In this document: in pieces, positions 18,289 through 26,242 of the stretch | How positions within the stretch are numbered: the first letter of the stretch is position 1 | Layout of the letters: the number at the start of each line of letters is the position of its first letter | NCBI GenBank assembly: GCA_029979005.1 | Contig: JAPOIJ010000037.1 | Coordinates: 1 to 34,868, forward strand | Length of the DNA stretch: 34,868 bases | Source: Planctomycetota bacterium | Lineage (GTDB): Bacteria; Planctomycetota; Planctomycetia; Pirellulales; Pirellulaceae | Reading direction: 5' to 3' | Translations under genes and position numbers: made by a program | The notes under the pieces: generated by a model | Told to the model about the DNA's origin: nothing | The model's input: only the letters and a program-made list of their open reading frames with translations | The model's database searches: none

Positions 18289-18391
18289 GAACCCCCGATA
18301 AACGTTAACGATTCAGCGTTAGGTAATATTCGCCTCTTACTTAGTTCAAGTAGAATCTAACTGACCGCTTCGACCTTAAAGGAATGGACAT

Positions 18392-19081
18392 ATGAGCATT
18401 GAATTAACTTGGCTCGGGCATGCCACTTGGTTAATCAACGACGGACATCATCGAATCCTCCTTGATCCATTTTTGAACGATTCGCCAACTGCTCCCCAGA
18501 AAGCAAACGAAGTCGACGCCGATTTCATATTGGTTTCACATGGCCATTTCGACCACGTGGCTGACGTCGCTGAAATCGCCAATCGCTGCAACGCAACGGT
18601 TATTGCCGGATTTGAGGTGGCAGAGTGGTTTGCCAAGCAACATGACGTGAAAAGCACCACAGGCATGAACATTGGAGGCTCCCTCACCCTGCCATTTGGT
18701 AGCGTCAAGATGACACCGGCGATTCACAGTTCACAACTTCCCGACGGCTCGTACGGAGGTGTCGCGGGAGGGTTTTTAGTGATGATTGGCGAACGAACAC
18801 TCTACTTCGCCTGCGACACTGCATTGTTTTCTGACATGCAACTCCTTCGTGACAAAGGAATCGACGTTGCGATCCTTCCAATCGGAGACTTGTTTACCAT
18901 GGGACCTCGCGACAGCGTAACAGCAACCAATTACCTAAACCCCAAACAGGTTCTCCCCACGCACTACAACACTTGGCCTCCCATCGAACAGGACGCAGAG
19001 AGTTGGGCCGAAATGGTGAGAGCCGGTGCCACCGCTGAACCCATTGTTTTGCAACCGGGCCAATCTCACGTGATTGAATAA
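18392..19081 (+). CDS. UPF0173 metallo-beta-lactamase-fold hydrolase
   Basis: The 229-residue metal-dependent hydrolase carries the MBL motif SHGHFDH with His50, His52, Asp54 and His55. It also has FACDTALFSDM with a metal-bridging Asp, and LPTHYNTWP with the final His. Its MSIELTWLGHATWLI start and overall length match UPF0173 (YtkL-like) proteins, so the family is secure but the natural substrate is unknown. An AAAGGA ribosome site precedes ATG. The next gene starts 20 bases after the stop, so the two are probably co-transcribed. It is expected to be cytoplasmic because it has no signal peptide. Confidence 0.92.
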   Translation: MSIELTWLGHATWLINDGHHRILLDPFLNDSPTAPQKANEVDADFILVSHGHFDHVADVAEIANRCNATVIAGFEVAEWFAKQHDVKSTTGMNIGGSLTLPFGSVKMTPAIHSSQLPDGSYGGVAGGFLVMIGERTLYFACDTALFSDMQLLRDKGIDVAILPIGDLFTMGPRDSVTATNYLNPKQVLPTHYNTWPPIEQDAESWAEMVRAGATAEPIVLQPGQSHVIE

Positions 19082-19101
19082 TTTCGTTAAAGAAGAATTT
19101 T

Positions 19102-20079
19102 ATGCTCCAAGTCTACTTCACTCGCCGACTCCAGCCGTCCGCGACATTCATCACTGCGCTTGCACTAACGGCCGTGGCTTTGGGTTCACCTATTCACGCC
19201 CAGTCAAATGAAGTCTGCTGGAAACTGAAAACAAATGACCAGTTTGATTTAAACTTCAATCAAACTTCAAAATCGGACACAACGATTGATTCTCGGGAAA
19301 CCAGCATCGAGAGCAAAACTGAAATTGAGATGACGTGGAAGGTCAGCAACGTCGATCCAGAGGGAACTGCCACGATCCAACAAACGATCACAGGCATTAA
19401 CTTGGTCGTAAACGGATTTACCAGAAAGAAGAAGGGGGAAACAGGTGCACCGCTGCTCGAAGTTGCAGTCGACACGTCAGTCCCCGCCAAGACCTCAGCC
19501 CAGGGTAAAAAATTACTAAAACAAATCCAACCACTTCTCAACGTTCCGATCGATGTAGTGATGGCAGCGACTGGTGAAATCCTTGATGTAAAAATCTCCA
19601 CGGACGTTGCCGATTTACTTAATGAGCTTCCTAACACTCAGAATCTACGACAACTGTTTAGCGCCGACGGTCTCAAACAAATGATGGGTGCTTCGTCCGT
19701 CATCCTCCCGCAACCCCTGACGGTTGGCCAAACCTGGAACCGTCAATCGACCACTGACACCGCAATGGGAGCCATGGAGCAAACCGAAACTTATACCTAC
19801 CTAGGCAACAAGGATAGTGAGCAAGGGCAAGTTGCTGTGTTCAACGTTTTGACCGCGTTGAAACCCCTTGATTCAAAATCAAAACAACAAGGTTCAAGCT
19901 TACAAGGGAAACTAATTAGCTTTAGTGGATCTGGTAATTTAATGATGGATCTTGAAAACGGCTTTTTCAGCACCAGTAAAATTCAAAATACGGTGAGTAC
20001 CGAAAAACCGTATCGCGAGAAAGTGATCAAAACGACAGTTTCGAATGAAATCGAAATGAGCATGCAAAAGCGAAAATAA
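19102..20079 (+). CDS. Secreted DUF6263-like protein, unknown function
   Basis: The 325-residue protein has a signal peptide with a likely cut after IHA (residue 33). The mature region begins CWKLKTNDQFDLNF, followed by EIEMTWKVSNVDPEGTATI and QPLTVGQTWNRQST. Alternating strand patterns are like those of DUF6263 proteins, which are exported beta-rich proteins of no known function. The assignment is by pattern and is moderate. It starts 20 bases after the UPF0173 gene with an AAGAAG ribosome site, so the two are likely an operon. Confidence 0.7.
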   Translation: MLQVYFTRRLQPSATFITALALTAVALGSPIHAQSNEVCWKLKTNDQFDLNFNQTSKSDTTIDSRETSIESKTEIEMTWKVSNVDPEGTATIQQTITGINLVVNGFTRKKKGETGAPLLEVAVDTSVPAKTSAQGKKLLKQIQPLLNVPIDVVMAATGEILDVKISTDVADLLNELPNTQNLRQLFSADGLKQMMGASSVILPQPLTVGQTWNRQSTTDTAMGAMEQTETYTYLGNKDSEQGQVAVFNVLTALKPLDSKSKQQGSSLQGKLISFSGSGNLMMDLENGFFSTSKIQNTVSTEKPYREKVIKTTVSNEIEMSMQKRK

Positions 20080-20201
20080 GAAACTTGTTTGAGGAATTTC
20101 AACCCAAATACAAGACTCTTTTAAAGCGTCAGCCAGTTTATTTTTTAATTCTCATTCTTTCATTTTAACCCTACATCAAATTCCTTAAAAAATACGAGTC
20201 G

Positions 20202-20582
20202 ATGACCGATTTCATTACAGTAGCGAAATTAGGTGACATCCCCGAAGGCGAGGGAAAGGCATACAAATACAATAGTCGCATGGTTGCGGTTTTTAATCGA
20301 AACGGTGAGTACCATGCCATCGACGACATGTGCCCCCACATGGGCGCTTCACTTGCCTCAGGACACCTCGAAGAATGCACGGTCGTATGCCCTTGGCATT
20401 CGTGGAGCTTTGACATCCGAGATGGAGCATGGTGCGAAAACCGACGTATCAGCATTGACGTCTATCAGGTGAGAATTGTTGGCGACGACATTCAAATCGC
20501 AGCTGCTGAAAAAAACGAAGGTAATGATCCTGAAACACCCTCCCCAACCAACCCGGACGGTTCTTCTGATGACAGAAACTGA
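20202..20582 (+). CDS. Rieske [2Fe-2S] ferredoxin-like protein
   Basis: The 126-residue protein has Cys44 and His46 in MCPHMGASL, and Cys63 and His66 in VVCPWHSWSF. This is the two-His/two-Cys Rieske cluster with the usual 16-residue gap between half-sites. HSW replaces the common HGW. No signal peptide or membrane helix is present, so it is a soluble NirD-like or dioxygenase-ferredoxin-like electron carrier. No oxygenase or nitrite reductase is adjacent, so its partner is unknown. The tail after residue 100 is acidic and Pro/Ser-rich. Its last 14 bases overlap the start of the MazG gene, which suggests coupled translation. Confidence 0.9.
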   Translation: MTDFITVAKLGDIPEGEGKAYKYNSRMVAVFNRNGEYHAIDDMCPHMGASLASGHLEECTVVCPWHSWSFDIRDGAWCENRRISIDVYQVRIVGDDIQIAAAEKNEGNDPETPSPTNPDGSSDDRN

Positions 20583-20943
20583 CCCACCCGATTCAAATGT
20601 TACGCTCAGTGAATTTCAAACGCTGATCCGAAATATGTATTTGGAAAAAGATCAAGCGCGAGGCGTGCCCGCGACTTTCATGTGGTTGATGGAGGAGGTC
20701 GGTGAGTTAGCATCGGCCCTACGAGAAACAACACCTTCGGAAGAAACACGTATTCCTCCCGATCAATGGCAAGCCCGGCGAGAAAATCTAAAACAGGAAT
20801 TTGCCGATGTGCTTGCGTGGTTGGCAACAATCGCAAACGTGGTCGATGTCGACCTAAGTGAGGCAATTACCCAAAAATATGGTTCTGGATGCCCAGGATG
20901 TACGAAATTTAACTGCATTTGTCCCGACGAGCAAAAACCGTAA
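20569..20943 (+). CDS. MazG-family nucleotide pyrophosphohydrolase with Cys-rich tail
   Basis: The family hydrolyses (d)NTPs to monophosphate and pyrophosphate, often in house-cleaning. From ATG at 20569 the 124-residue protein has MEEVGELASAL (Glu42, Glu43, Glu46) and QEFADVLAW (Glu77, Asp80), the MazG EExxE...ExxD metal-binding pattern on a four-helix core. The C-terminus is unusual: Cys108, Cys111, Cys116 and Cys118 in a C-x2-C-x4-C-x-C cluster that could hold zinc or an Fe-S cluster. The ATG lies inside the end of the Rieske gene in another frame, so the two are probably translationally coupled. An earlier in-frame start at 20476 would overlap deeply and is unlikely. Confidence 0.85.
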   Translation: MTETDPPDSNVTLSEFQTLIRNMYLEKDQARGVPATFMWLMEEVGELASALRETTPSEETRIPPDQWQARRENLKQEFADVLAWLATIANVVDVDLSEAITQKYGSGCPGCTKFNCICPDEQKP

Positions 20944-21142
20944 AACCGCCCAACCACTGGTCAGCTAGGTAAGAATCCTTCAAGCAAATCCTCAAAACTC
21001 ACCCCTTCACTACAGGGTGTCCATTTCGATTCGTGCATTATGGGAATGGTTCTTAATTCTCTGCCCCTTATGATAGCCTGAAATAGAGACTTCGATTATG
21101 CTTAGAGAGTGTTCGTTCGTTTCAACCCTTTGCGAAATATTC

Positions 21143-23380
21143 ATGAGCTTTTCTTCTGTGCTTCATCGAATCGGGTTGTTTACTTTGGTCTTGCTGACCT
21201 GTCAGCTAAGCCTCTGCCTCCCGGCAAATTCGACACTCCTTCAAGATTCAAACCCCGGTGAGGCCAGCCTTTCCACCAAGGTTTCGACCGGCTTCGATGG
21301 GAATGTAAAACTCGGAAAATGGGTTCCAATCTTCCTTTCACTTAACCCGAAAACTTCGGCGACTCAATTTGAGGTTGAGAATCTCGATGGTGATGACACC
21401 CCGGTGATTTATAAAGGCCCACTTTTGTCGGATCCGAAATTCCCCGGGCAGTATCAAGCGTGGACACGAATTGGTCGCACTTATGGAAAATCAGAGTTGC
21501 GATTACTCAACTCTACCAACGAACTAATCCAAACAATTCAACTCAATTTCACTGGGCCGGAACGGGTCGGAAATTTTATCGGTTCGACTCAAGAGCTGGT
21601 ACTAACCCTTGAACCTCAGGAATTATTCAAAGAATCAATTGAATCAGTATCCTCATTGGCATCGAAGGAAGATGCCCGGATCATCGCAGCCTTAGGGGAA
21701 GATTCAACGCTACCCTTTAATTGGATAGAGTACGATTCCGCGGACGCTATTTTACTGGTCACGTCCGACATCGAGAGAATTAACCAGATTTCGGACGTTC
21801 AACTGGATGCGATTGAAACCTGGGTTAAGCAAGGTGGAACATTAATTCTTTCTGCGACTGCCAATGCCAATGAACTGCTTTCAGAAAATAGCCGCCTCGC
21901 GAGATTTTGCCCCGGCACTTTTGTGGGACTCGATGAGTGCAACAACAGCAGTCGACTAGAAACCTTTTGCGACAGCCAGGAAAAATTACTGACGTCTAAT
22001 AATGAATCGATACCAATTGTTAAGCTCGACGAAGTTCGCGGCACCGTTTTGGTCGATAACTCTAACACAAAGAATCGTAAACCTTTAATCATTAAAAGCG
22101 CTTTTGGGATGGGAAAGGTCGTTTTTGTCACTTTCGATTTAGATGACTCGCAGACGACTAAGTGGATTGGATTTCCAAAACTGGTTGAAAAACTGGTATC
22201 CGGCGCAGCAACCGAAAGAGAGACCACCTCTTCGACCACGTCTCGCGGGAGCTCTGTTTCTCACTTCGGCTACAAAGACCTCATTGGTCAATTGCGAGTT
22301 CCTCTCGATAGATTCCGCGATGTGCAATTCGTCAAATTTGCAATGATTGCTTTATTGATCGGGTTGTACATTTTGTGCATTGGGCCGGGCGACTATTTCC
22401 TGCTGCACAAATTTTTTAAAAAAATGGAACTAACCTGGATCACGTTCCCGCTGGTCTCTTTAATTTTTTGCGGCCTGGCAGTTGGGATTTCAATTGCGAC
22501 TCGCCCCGACACCATCAAGATCAATCAATTAGAAATCATCGATATTGACACGATCAATGGAGAGGTGCGAGGAACTGTATGGGGTAATCTTTACAGCCCG
22601 GTTGGACAGACCTGCTCGATCGGCTTGGACAAATCACACCAACTCGGTTTCGAAATTGAATCGGACTTGGTGACTTGGCATGGGCTCCCCGGAAATGGCC
22701 TGGGCGGTATGAAAACCACTGCGAATCCGGGGCTGTTGAAAACAAACTACGAGCAGTCCTTTCAAGTAAGTGACAATGGTCAAACTCTGGATACTGAAAT
22801 TGAGAATCTACCGCTTCAGGTTTCATCAACAAAACCCATTTTCGCGACGTGGTGGGCAAATATAGAACCCGAATCAAGAATTCAACTTAATCGCGATCCT
22901 CGACTGACTCAGCTTCGCGGTCGTGTGAACTACAAACTTCCGTTCAAACTGAAAAACTGCCGTCTGATTTTTGAGAACTGGGCGTATGTACTGGAAAACC
23001 CCCTCAATCCAACCGACACATTTGATGTTCAAACCGGAACGACTGAAAAATCGTTGAAAAGTATCCTGACGCGAAAGGTCAAACTCAAGAAGAGTGACCG
23101 GAGTGAAAACAGTCCGTGGGATCCAACCGACATTCGAGTCAATCGAATCGCCGACATCATGATGTTCTACCAAGCCGCCGGTGGTATGGCCTACACAAAC
23201 CTGAGTCATCAATACCATTCGTTCACCGACATGACTGACCAACTCAATCTTCATCGTGCAATTTTAGTTGGCGAAGTCGACAAACCAGGCGCAGTTTTAA
23301 AAATCAACGGCGAATCCGCAATTTCACAGTACGACCAAACCACGACCATCGTGCGGATACTCCTCGAAGTTCAATATTAA
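21143..23380 (+). CDS. Large membrane protein with GATase-like ectodomain, paired with ABC ATPase
   Basis: The 745-residue protein has a signal peptide, MSFSSVLHRIGLFTLVLL onward. It is followed by a long exported region whose middle (ADAILLVTSD, WVKQGGTLILSA, FGMGKVVFVTFD) resembles class I glutamine-amidotransferase-like folds without the catalytic triad. Two membrane segments (about residues 405-430 and 440-465) enclose IGPGDYFLLHKFF. A second exported beta-rich region follows. The arrangement recalls GldG-like auxiliary proteins of ABC systems, and the ATPase gene starts 18 bases after the stop. Its exact function is not recognised. ATG at 21098 would add 15 residues and cannot be excluded. 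Confidence 0.72.
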   Translation: MSFSSVLHRIGLFTLVLLTCQLSLCLPANSTLLQDSNPGEASLSTKVSTGFDGNVKLGKWVPIFLSLNPKTSATQFEVENLDGDDTPVIYKGPLLSDPKFPGQYQAWTRIGRTYGKSELRLLNSTNELIQTIQLNFTGPERVGNFIGSTQELVLTLEPQELFKESIESVSSLASKEDARIIAALGEDSTLPFNWIEYDSADAILLVTSDIERINQISDVQLDAIETWVKQGGTLILSATANANELLSENSRLARFCPGTFVGLDECNNSSRLETFCDSQEKLLTSNNESIPIVKLDEVRGTVLVDNSNTKNRKPLIIKSAFGMGKVVFVTFDLDDSQTTKWIGFPKLVEKLVSGAATERETTSSTTSRGSSVSHFGYKDLIGQLRVPLDRFRDVQFVKFAMIALLIGLYILCIGPGDYFLLHKFFKKMELTWITFPLVSLIFCGLAVGISIATRPDTIKINQLEIIDIDTINGEVRGTVWGNLYSPVGQTCSIGLDKSHQLGFEIESDLVTWHGLPGNGLGGMKTTANPGLLKTNYEQSFQVSDNGQTLDTEIENLPLQVSSTKPIFATWWANIEPESRIQLNRDPRLTQLRGRVNYKLPFKLKNCRLIFENWAYVLENPLNPTDTFDVQTGTTEKSLKSILTRKVKLKKSDRSENSPWDPTDIRVNRIADIMMFYQAAGGMAYTNLSHQYHSFTDMTDQLNLHRAILVGEVDKPGAVLKINGESAISQYDQTTTIVRILLEVQY

Positions 23381-23398
23381 TGAGCCCCCGACAGTTCT

Positions 23399-24331
23399 AT
23401 GATCAAAACTGAAAATCTCACAAAAAAGTACGGCGATTTGTTCGCGATCAAGGGTATTGAGCTCGATCTGAAACAAGGCGATCTGTTTGGTTTTATTGGC
23501 CCCAACGGTGCCGGCAAAACAACGACGATGAGGATCATTGCGACGCTATCCGAACCATCCTGGGGCGAGGCCTACGTTTGCAATCACTCCATCTATCGAG
23601 AGCCAAAAGAAATCCGCCGCCTTGTCGGCTACATGCCGGATTTCTTCGGTGTCTATGATGATATGAAGGTAATCGAGTACCTCGAGTTTTTTGCGGCCGC
23701 CTACCGAATTAAAGGGCCGGCACGACGAAAAAAATGTGATGAGATGCTCGAAATCGTTGACCTCGATTTTAAGCGCGATGCGTTTGCCAATACGCTTTCC
23801 CGGGGACAGACCCAGCGACTTGGACTTGCTCGAGTCCTACTCCACGATCCGCAGGTATTGCTGCTCGACGAGCCGTTGAGTGGCCTTGATCCCCGCGCTC
23901 GAATCGAAATGCGAAACTTGCTTCGAAGATTAGGACAAACGGGAAAAACAATTATTGTTTCAAGTCATATTCTTCCAGAACTGGCTGACGTTTGTAACAA
24001 AATTGGAATTATCGATCGCGGTGTAATGAGCTTCTCCGATGAGGTATCTGAAGTCATCAAAAAAGTTCGAAGCCAGATAATTTTACAGGTTGGTGTCAAA
24101 GACGATGAAGAGCGGGCCATCAAATTCCTCGATGCCGACGAACAAGTCGCCAGCGTTGTTAAAGGTGATGGATTTCTCGTCGTGACCCTGAAGGCGGAAG
24201 TTACCGACTACTCGGAGTTACCGACCGCCTTAATTGGAGAGGGATTCAAGTTGACCCTGTTCCAAGAGGAAGAAGTGAATCTCGAATCTGCGTTCATGGC
24301 GCTTACTAAAGGAACGGGTCAAAATTTCTAG
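23399..24331 (+). CDS. ABC transporter ATP-binding protein (ABC-2 type)
   Basis: The 310-residue protein has the full ATPase core: Walker A GPNGAGKT (34-41), signature LSRGQ (133-137), Walker B VLLLDE (Glu158 catalytic), and the H-switch His190 in VSSH. Instead of the usual Q-loop Gln, the sequence reads GYMPDFFGVYDD, with Asp81 in its place. Residues 230-310 form a C-terminal extension typical of ABC-2 export ATPases. It follows the large membrane protein at once, which suggests they form one complex. No permease gene follows: P-II converges from the other strand. The permease must be elsewhere or have been lost. Confidence 0.92.
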   Translation: MIKTENLTKKYGDLFAIKGIELDLKQGDLFGFIGPNGAGKTTTMRIIATLSEPSWGEAYVCNHSIYREPKEIRRLVGYMPDFFGVYDDMKVIEYLEFFAAAYRIKGPARRKKCDEMLEIVDLDFKRDAFANTLSRGQTQRLGLARVLLHDPQVLLLDEPLSGLDPRARIEMRNLLRRLGQTGKTIIVSSHILPELADVCNKIGIIDRGVMSFSDEVSEVIKKVRSQIILQVGVKDDEERAIKFLDADEQVASVVKGDGFLVVTLKAEVTDYSELPTALIGEGFKLTLFQEEEVNLESAFMALTKGTGQNF

Positions 24332-24444
24332 TCTTGGTTAAGAGCCTCCTGGTTAAAAGCCATAACGGAAGCCCGACTGCGCCCCGATCACGTTGCTGAA
24401 ACATGGCAATGCCTGAGAAGGGCAGTCCATTTCAGTCAGAGAAG

Positions 24445-24792
24445 TTAGATTGCGTCGGGTCCCGTTTCACCCGTTCGAATCCGGATGCAGTCGTCGATCG
24501 GTACGACGAATATCTTTCCGTCACCAATCTCCCCTCGGGTTCCCGATCTGCCCCCCTCAACAATCGCATCGATCGTCGGCTTGACGAATTCTTCATTGAC
24601 AGCGATTTGAAGCTGAATCTTTCGGCGGAGGTCTCCGGCAAAATCTTCGGCCCCGTAAGCTGGAGTTTGACCATGCTGATTCCCAAAACCCTGACAATCC
24701 ATGATCGTCAATCGAAAGACCTCAACCTTGCTCAAGGCGGTTTTCACCGACTCAAGATGATGAGGCTGGATAATCGCAATTATTAATTTCAC
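24445..24792 (-). CDS. P-II nitrogen regulatory protein with Phe51
   Basis: P-II proteins sense 2-oxoglutarate and ATP/ADP and bind transporters and enzymes of nitrogen metabolism. From GTG at 24792, MKLIIAIIQP, GFGNQHGQT, EIGDGKIFVVP and IRIRTGE match the family. The GTG start gives a 115-residue protein of normal length, while ATG at 24810 would add six residues. The T-loop aligns without gaps to E. coli GlnB up to residue 80. Tyr46 is kept, but position 51 is Phe, position 38 is Asn and position 49 is Glu. A 3-residue insertion lies in the B-loop, before EIGDGK. No amtB or glnA gene is adjacent, so the partner is not shown. Confidence 0.9.
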   Translation of the reverse strand: MKLIIAIIQPHHLESVKTALSKVEVFRLTIMDCQGFGNQHGQTPAYGAEDFAGDLRRKIQLQIAVNEEFVKPTIDAIVEGGRSGTRGEIGDGKIFVVPIDDCIRIRTGETGPDAI

Positions 24793-25033
24793 GTTAAAAC
24801 AAACATTCACTCGAAATTTATTTATCGAAGGTGCCAGTGAAAATAACTCACAACGGAAAAATTACAACCACAACACCCGACCAAAATGCAATCTCAGCAA
24901 CAATCTGGTTTCCTTTGGAAATGGACAGAAATACTGCCAATTTTTAGACCCATTTTAATGGTTGCAAAAGCCTTCCCCACCAATTACTATCCCCAGCAGA
25001 TTCCTGTCCCCAGCATTTATCTCGATTTACATC

Positions 25034-25840
25034 ATGAATTACAAATTACGCTTAATTGTTCCAACCCTAGCCATTTTGCTTTTCTCCTGTCATTCAGTAA
25101 CAGGCGATCTAATTTTCTCCGAAGATTTTGGCAATATCGCCGATGGAACCAACATTACCACCTCAAACACGAACTTTAATTACAGCCGAATCGGATCTGG
25201 AGGCGGAGCAATTGTCTCCGCCAATCCCTCTAATTTCACACAAGCTGCGATGTCGCTCGGTGGTTCATCCACTGGGAGCTTGAATGGTGTCGGTTTGTCA
25301 TCCGGATTGGGCAATAAAAATTTTGTTGGACTATCCTTCAACTTTCGATCTGCTGACGTTTCTCAAGGCGACTTAGTTATTACTACAGGATCTGGGTCAA
25401 CCTTCGGGAACAACAGCGGATTCTCTAGTTCCCAACTTTTTTTTGGAGTCCAGTTCGACGCTGGTAATGTTGAGTATCGACGATCATCAGGCTGGAACAA
25501 CGCCGGTTTTTCACTAAGTAATAACACCGACTATAAAATCGAAATCTATGGCAACAATACTGGAGCGGACGTTGATTACGGCAACGGTTTGGTCGCAAAT
25601 CAAAGACTAGACATTTTGATCAATGGAACGAACATCGCAGACGACGTATCTTTTAACAACAATCAACTTGTCGATGGCTTTCGAATCTATCAAGTCAATG
25701 GTGGGCAAACTTATGAGATCGATGACATCACTCTTGTCGATGGTAATTTCTCATCCGTCCCGGAACCAACTTCCTTGCTGATGTTTGGAGCCACTGCGTT
25801 GATTGGACTAAAACGCCGAAGGAAAACTTCGCGTGCCTAA
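25034..25840 (+). CDS. PEP-CTERM exported surface protein
   Basis: The 268-residue protein has a signal peptide (MNYKLRLIVPTLAILLF onward, cut near VTG) and a Gly/Ser/Asn-rich beta-type body. It ends with a PEP-CTERM signal: VPEPTSLL (PEP at 243-245), a hydrophobic segment, and KRRRK. Exosortase systems sort such proteins and cleave near PEP, but no exosortase is in the window. The body (GDLIFSEDFGNIADG start, RRSSGWNNAGF) is a lectin/LamG-like fold by pattern only. ATG at 25034 is chosen for the signal. It ends before a strong terminator at 25883. Its ligand is unknown; it may act at the surface. Confidence 0.85.
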   Translation: MNYKLRLIVPTLAILLFSCHSVTGDLIFSEDFGNIADGTNITTSNTNFNYSRIGSGGGAIVSANPSNFTQAAMSLGGSSTGSLNGVGLSSGLGNKNFVGLSFNFRSADVSQGDLVITTGSGSTFGNNSGFSSSQLFFGVQFDAGNVEYRRSSGWNNAGFSLSNNTDYKIEIYGNNTGADVDYGNGLVANQRLDILINGTNIADDVSFNNNQLVDGFRIYQVNGGQTYEIDDITLVDGNFSSVPEPTSLLMFGATALIGLKRRRKTSRA

Positions 25841-25882
25841 AAGTGCCTGAGAAGGCAACTGCATCGCCAACTAAGAATCAGA

Positions 25883-25920
25883 AAAAAGCCCCGCCAGCGA
25901 GAACACTGACGGGGCTTTTT
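25883..25920 (+). terminator. Rho-independent terminator of the PEP-CTERM gene
   Basis: AAAAAGCCCCG (25883-25893) pairs perfectly with CGGGGCTTTTT (25910-25920). Inside, CAG/CTG (25895-25897 with 25906-25908) can pair further after a mismatch. The T-tract on the right and A-tract on the left mean it could work on both strands. It lies 43 bases after the stop. Confidence 0.93.
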
Positions 25921-26207
25921 AAGTTCGACGATTCAAACCAAAGTCATAGATAGCAACCGCAACTTTGGCCTTTGCTTTTGAAAATCGAAACCGGCCTGCT
26001 GGGAACAGCGCGAACGGCCTTTCGACCTTGGTTTCAATCAACAAAAACACTTCTTATCAACGATACCGAAAGAGCTTGTTTCTCAAGGAGTAAAGAAAAA
26101 CGGGGATCGGTCTAAATCACCCTTTCAGCCGTTGTTAGAGCGCTCACCACCGGTTCGATTTGAAAAACCGCAGCGATGATGAGACTTAGCGTTTCGCAAC
26201 ACGAGCA
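25921..26207. other. Intergenic region between terminators, no gene seen
   Basis: Between the PEP-CTERM terminator and the clpX 3' hairpin lie nearly 290 bases without a supported gene. A 7-bp inverted repeat CCAAAGT/ACTTTGG (25938-25944 with 25972-25978) is present. Nothing resembles a tRNA, a riboswitch or a promoter that I can name. Confidence 0.4.
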
Positions 26208-26229
26208 TTTATCGGGCGGCCCCGATAAA
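26208..26229 (-). terminator. Hairpin after clpX, terminator-like without U-tract
   Basis: TTTATCGGG (26208-26216) pairs perfectly with CCCGATAAA (26221-26229) across a four-base loop. It lies 13 bases beyond the clpX stop (26243, reading leftward). No U-tract follows, so termination strength is unknown; it may also stabilise the mRNA 3' end. Confidence 0.6.
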
Positions 26230-26242
26230 CTCTGGCTGCCAA

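Noticed and set aside
24332..24448. In-frame continuation of the ABC ATPase past its stop, 38 codons, possibly a permease remnant
   Set aside because: There is no start codon and no membrane-type stretch, and it runs into the end of the P-II gene. It is best treated as chance. A direct repeat GGTTAA-x-AGCC (24336-24346 and 24351-24361) is also too small to interpret.
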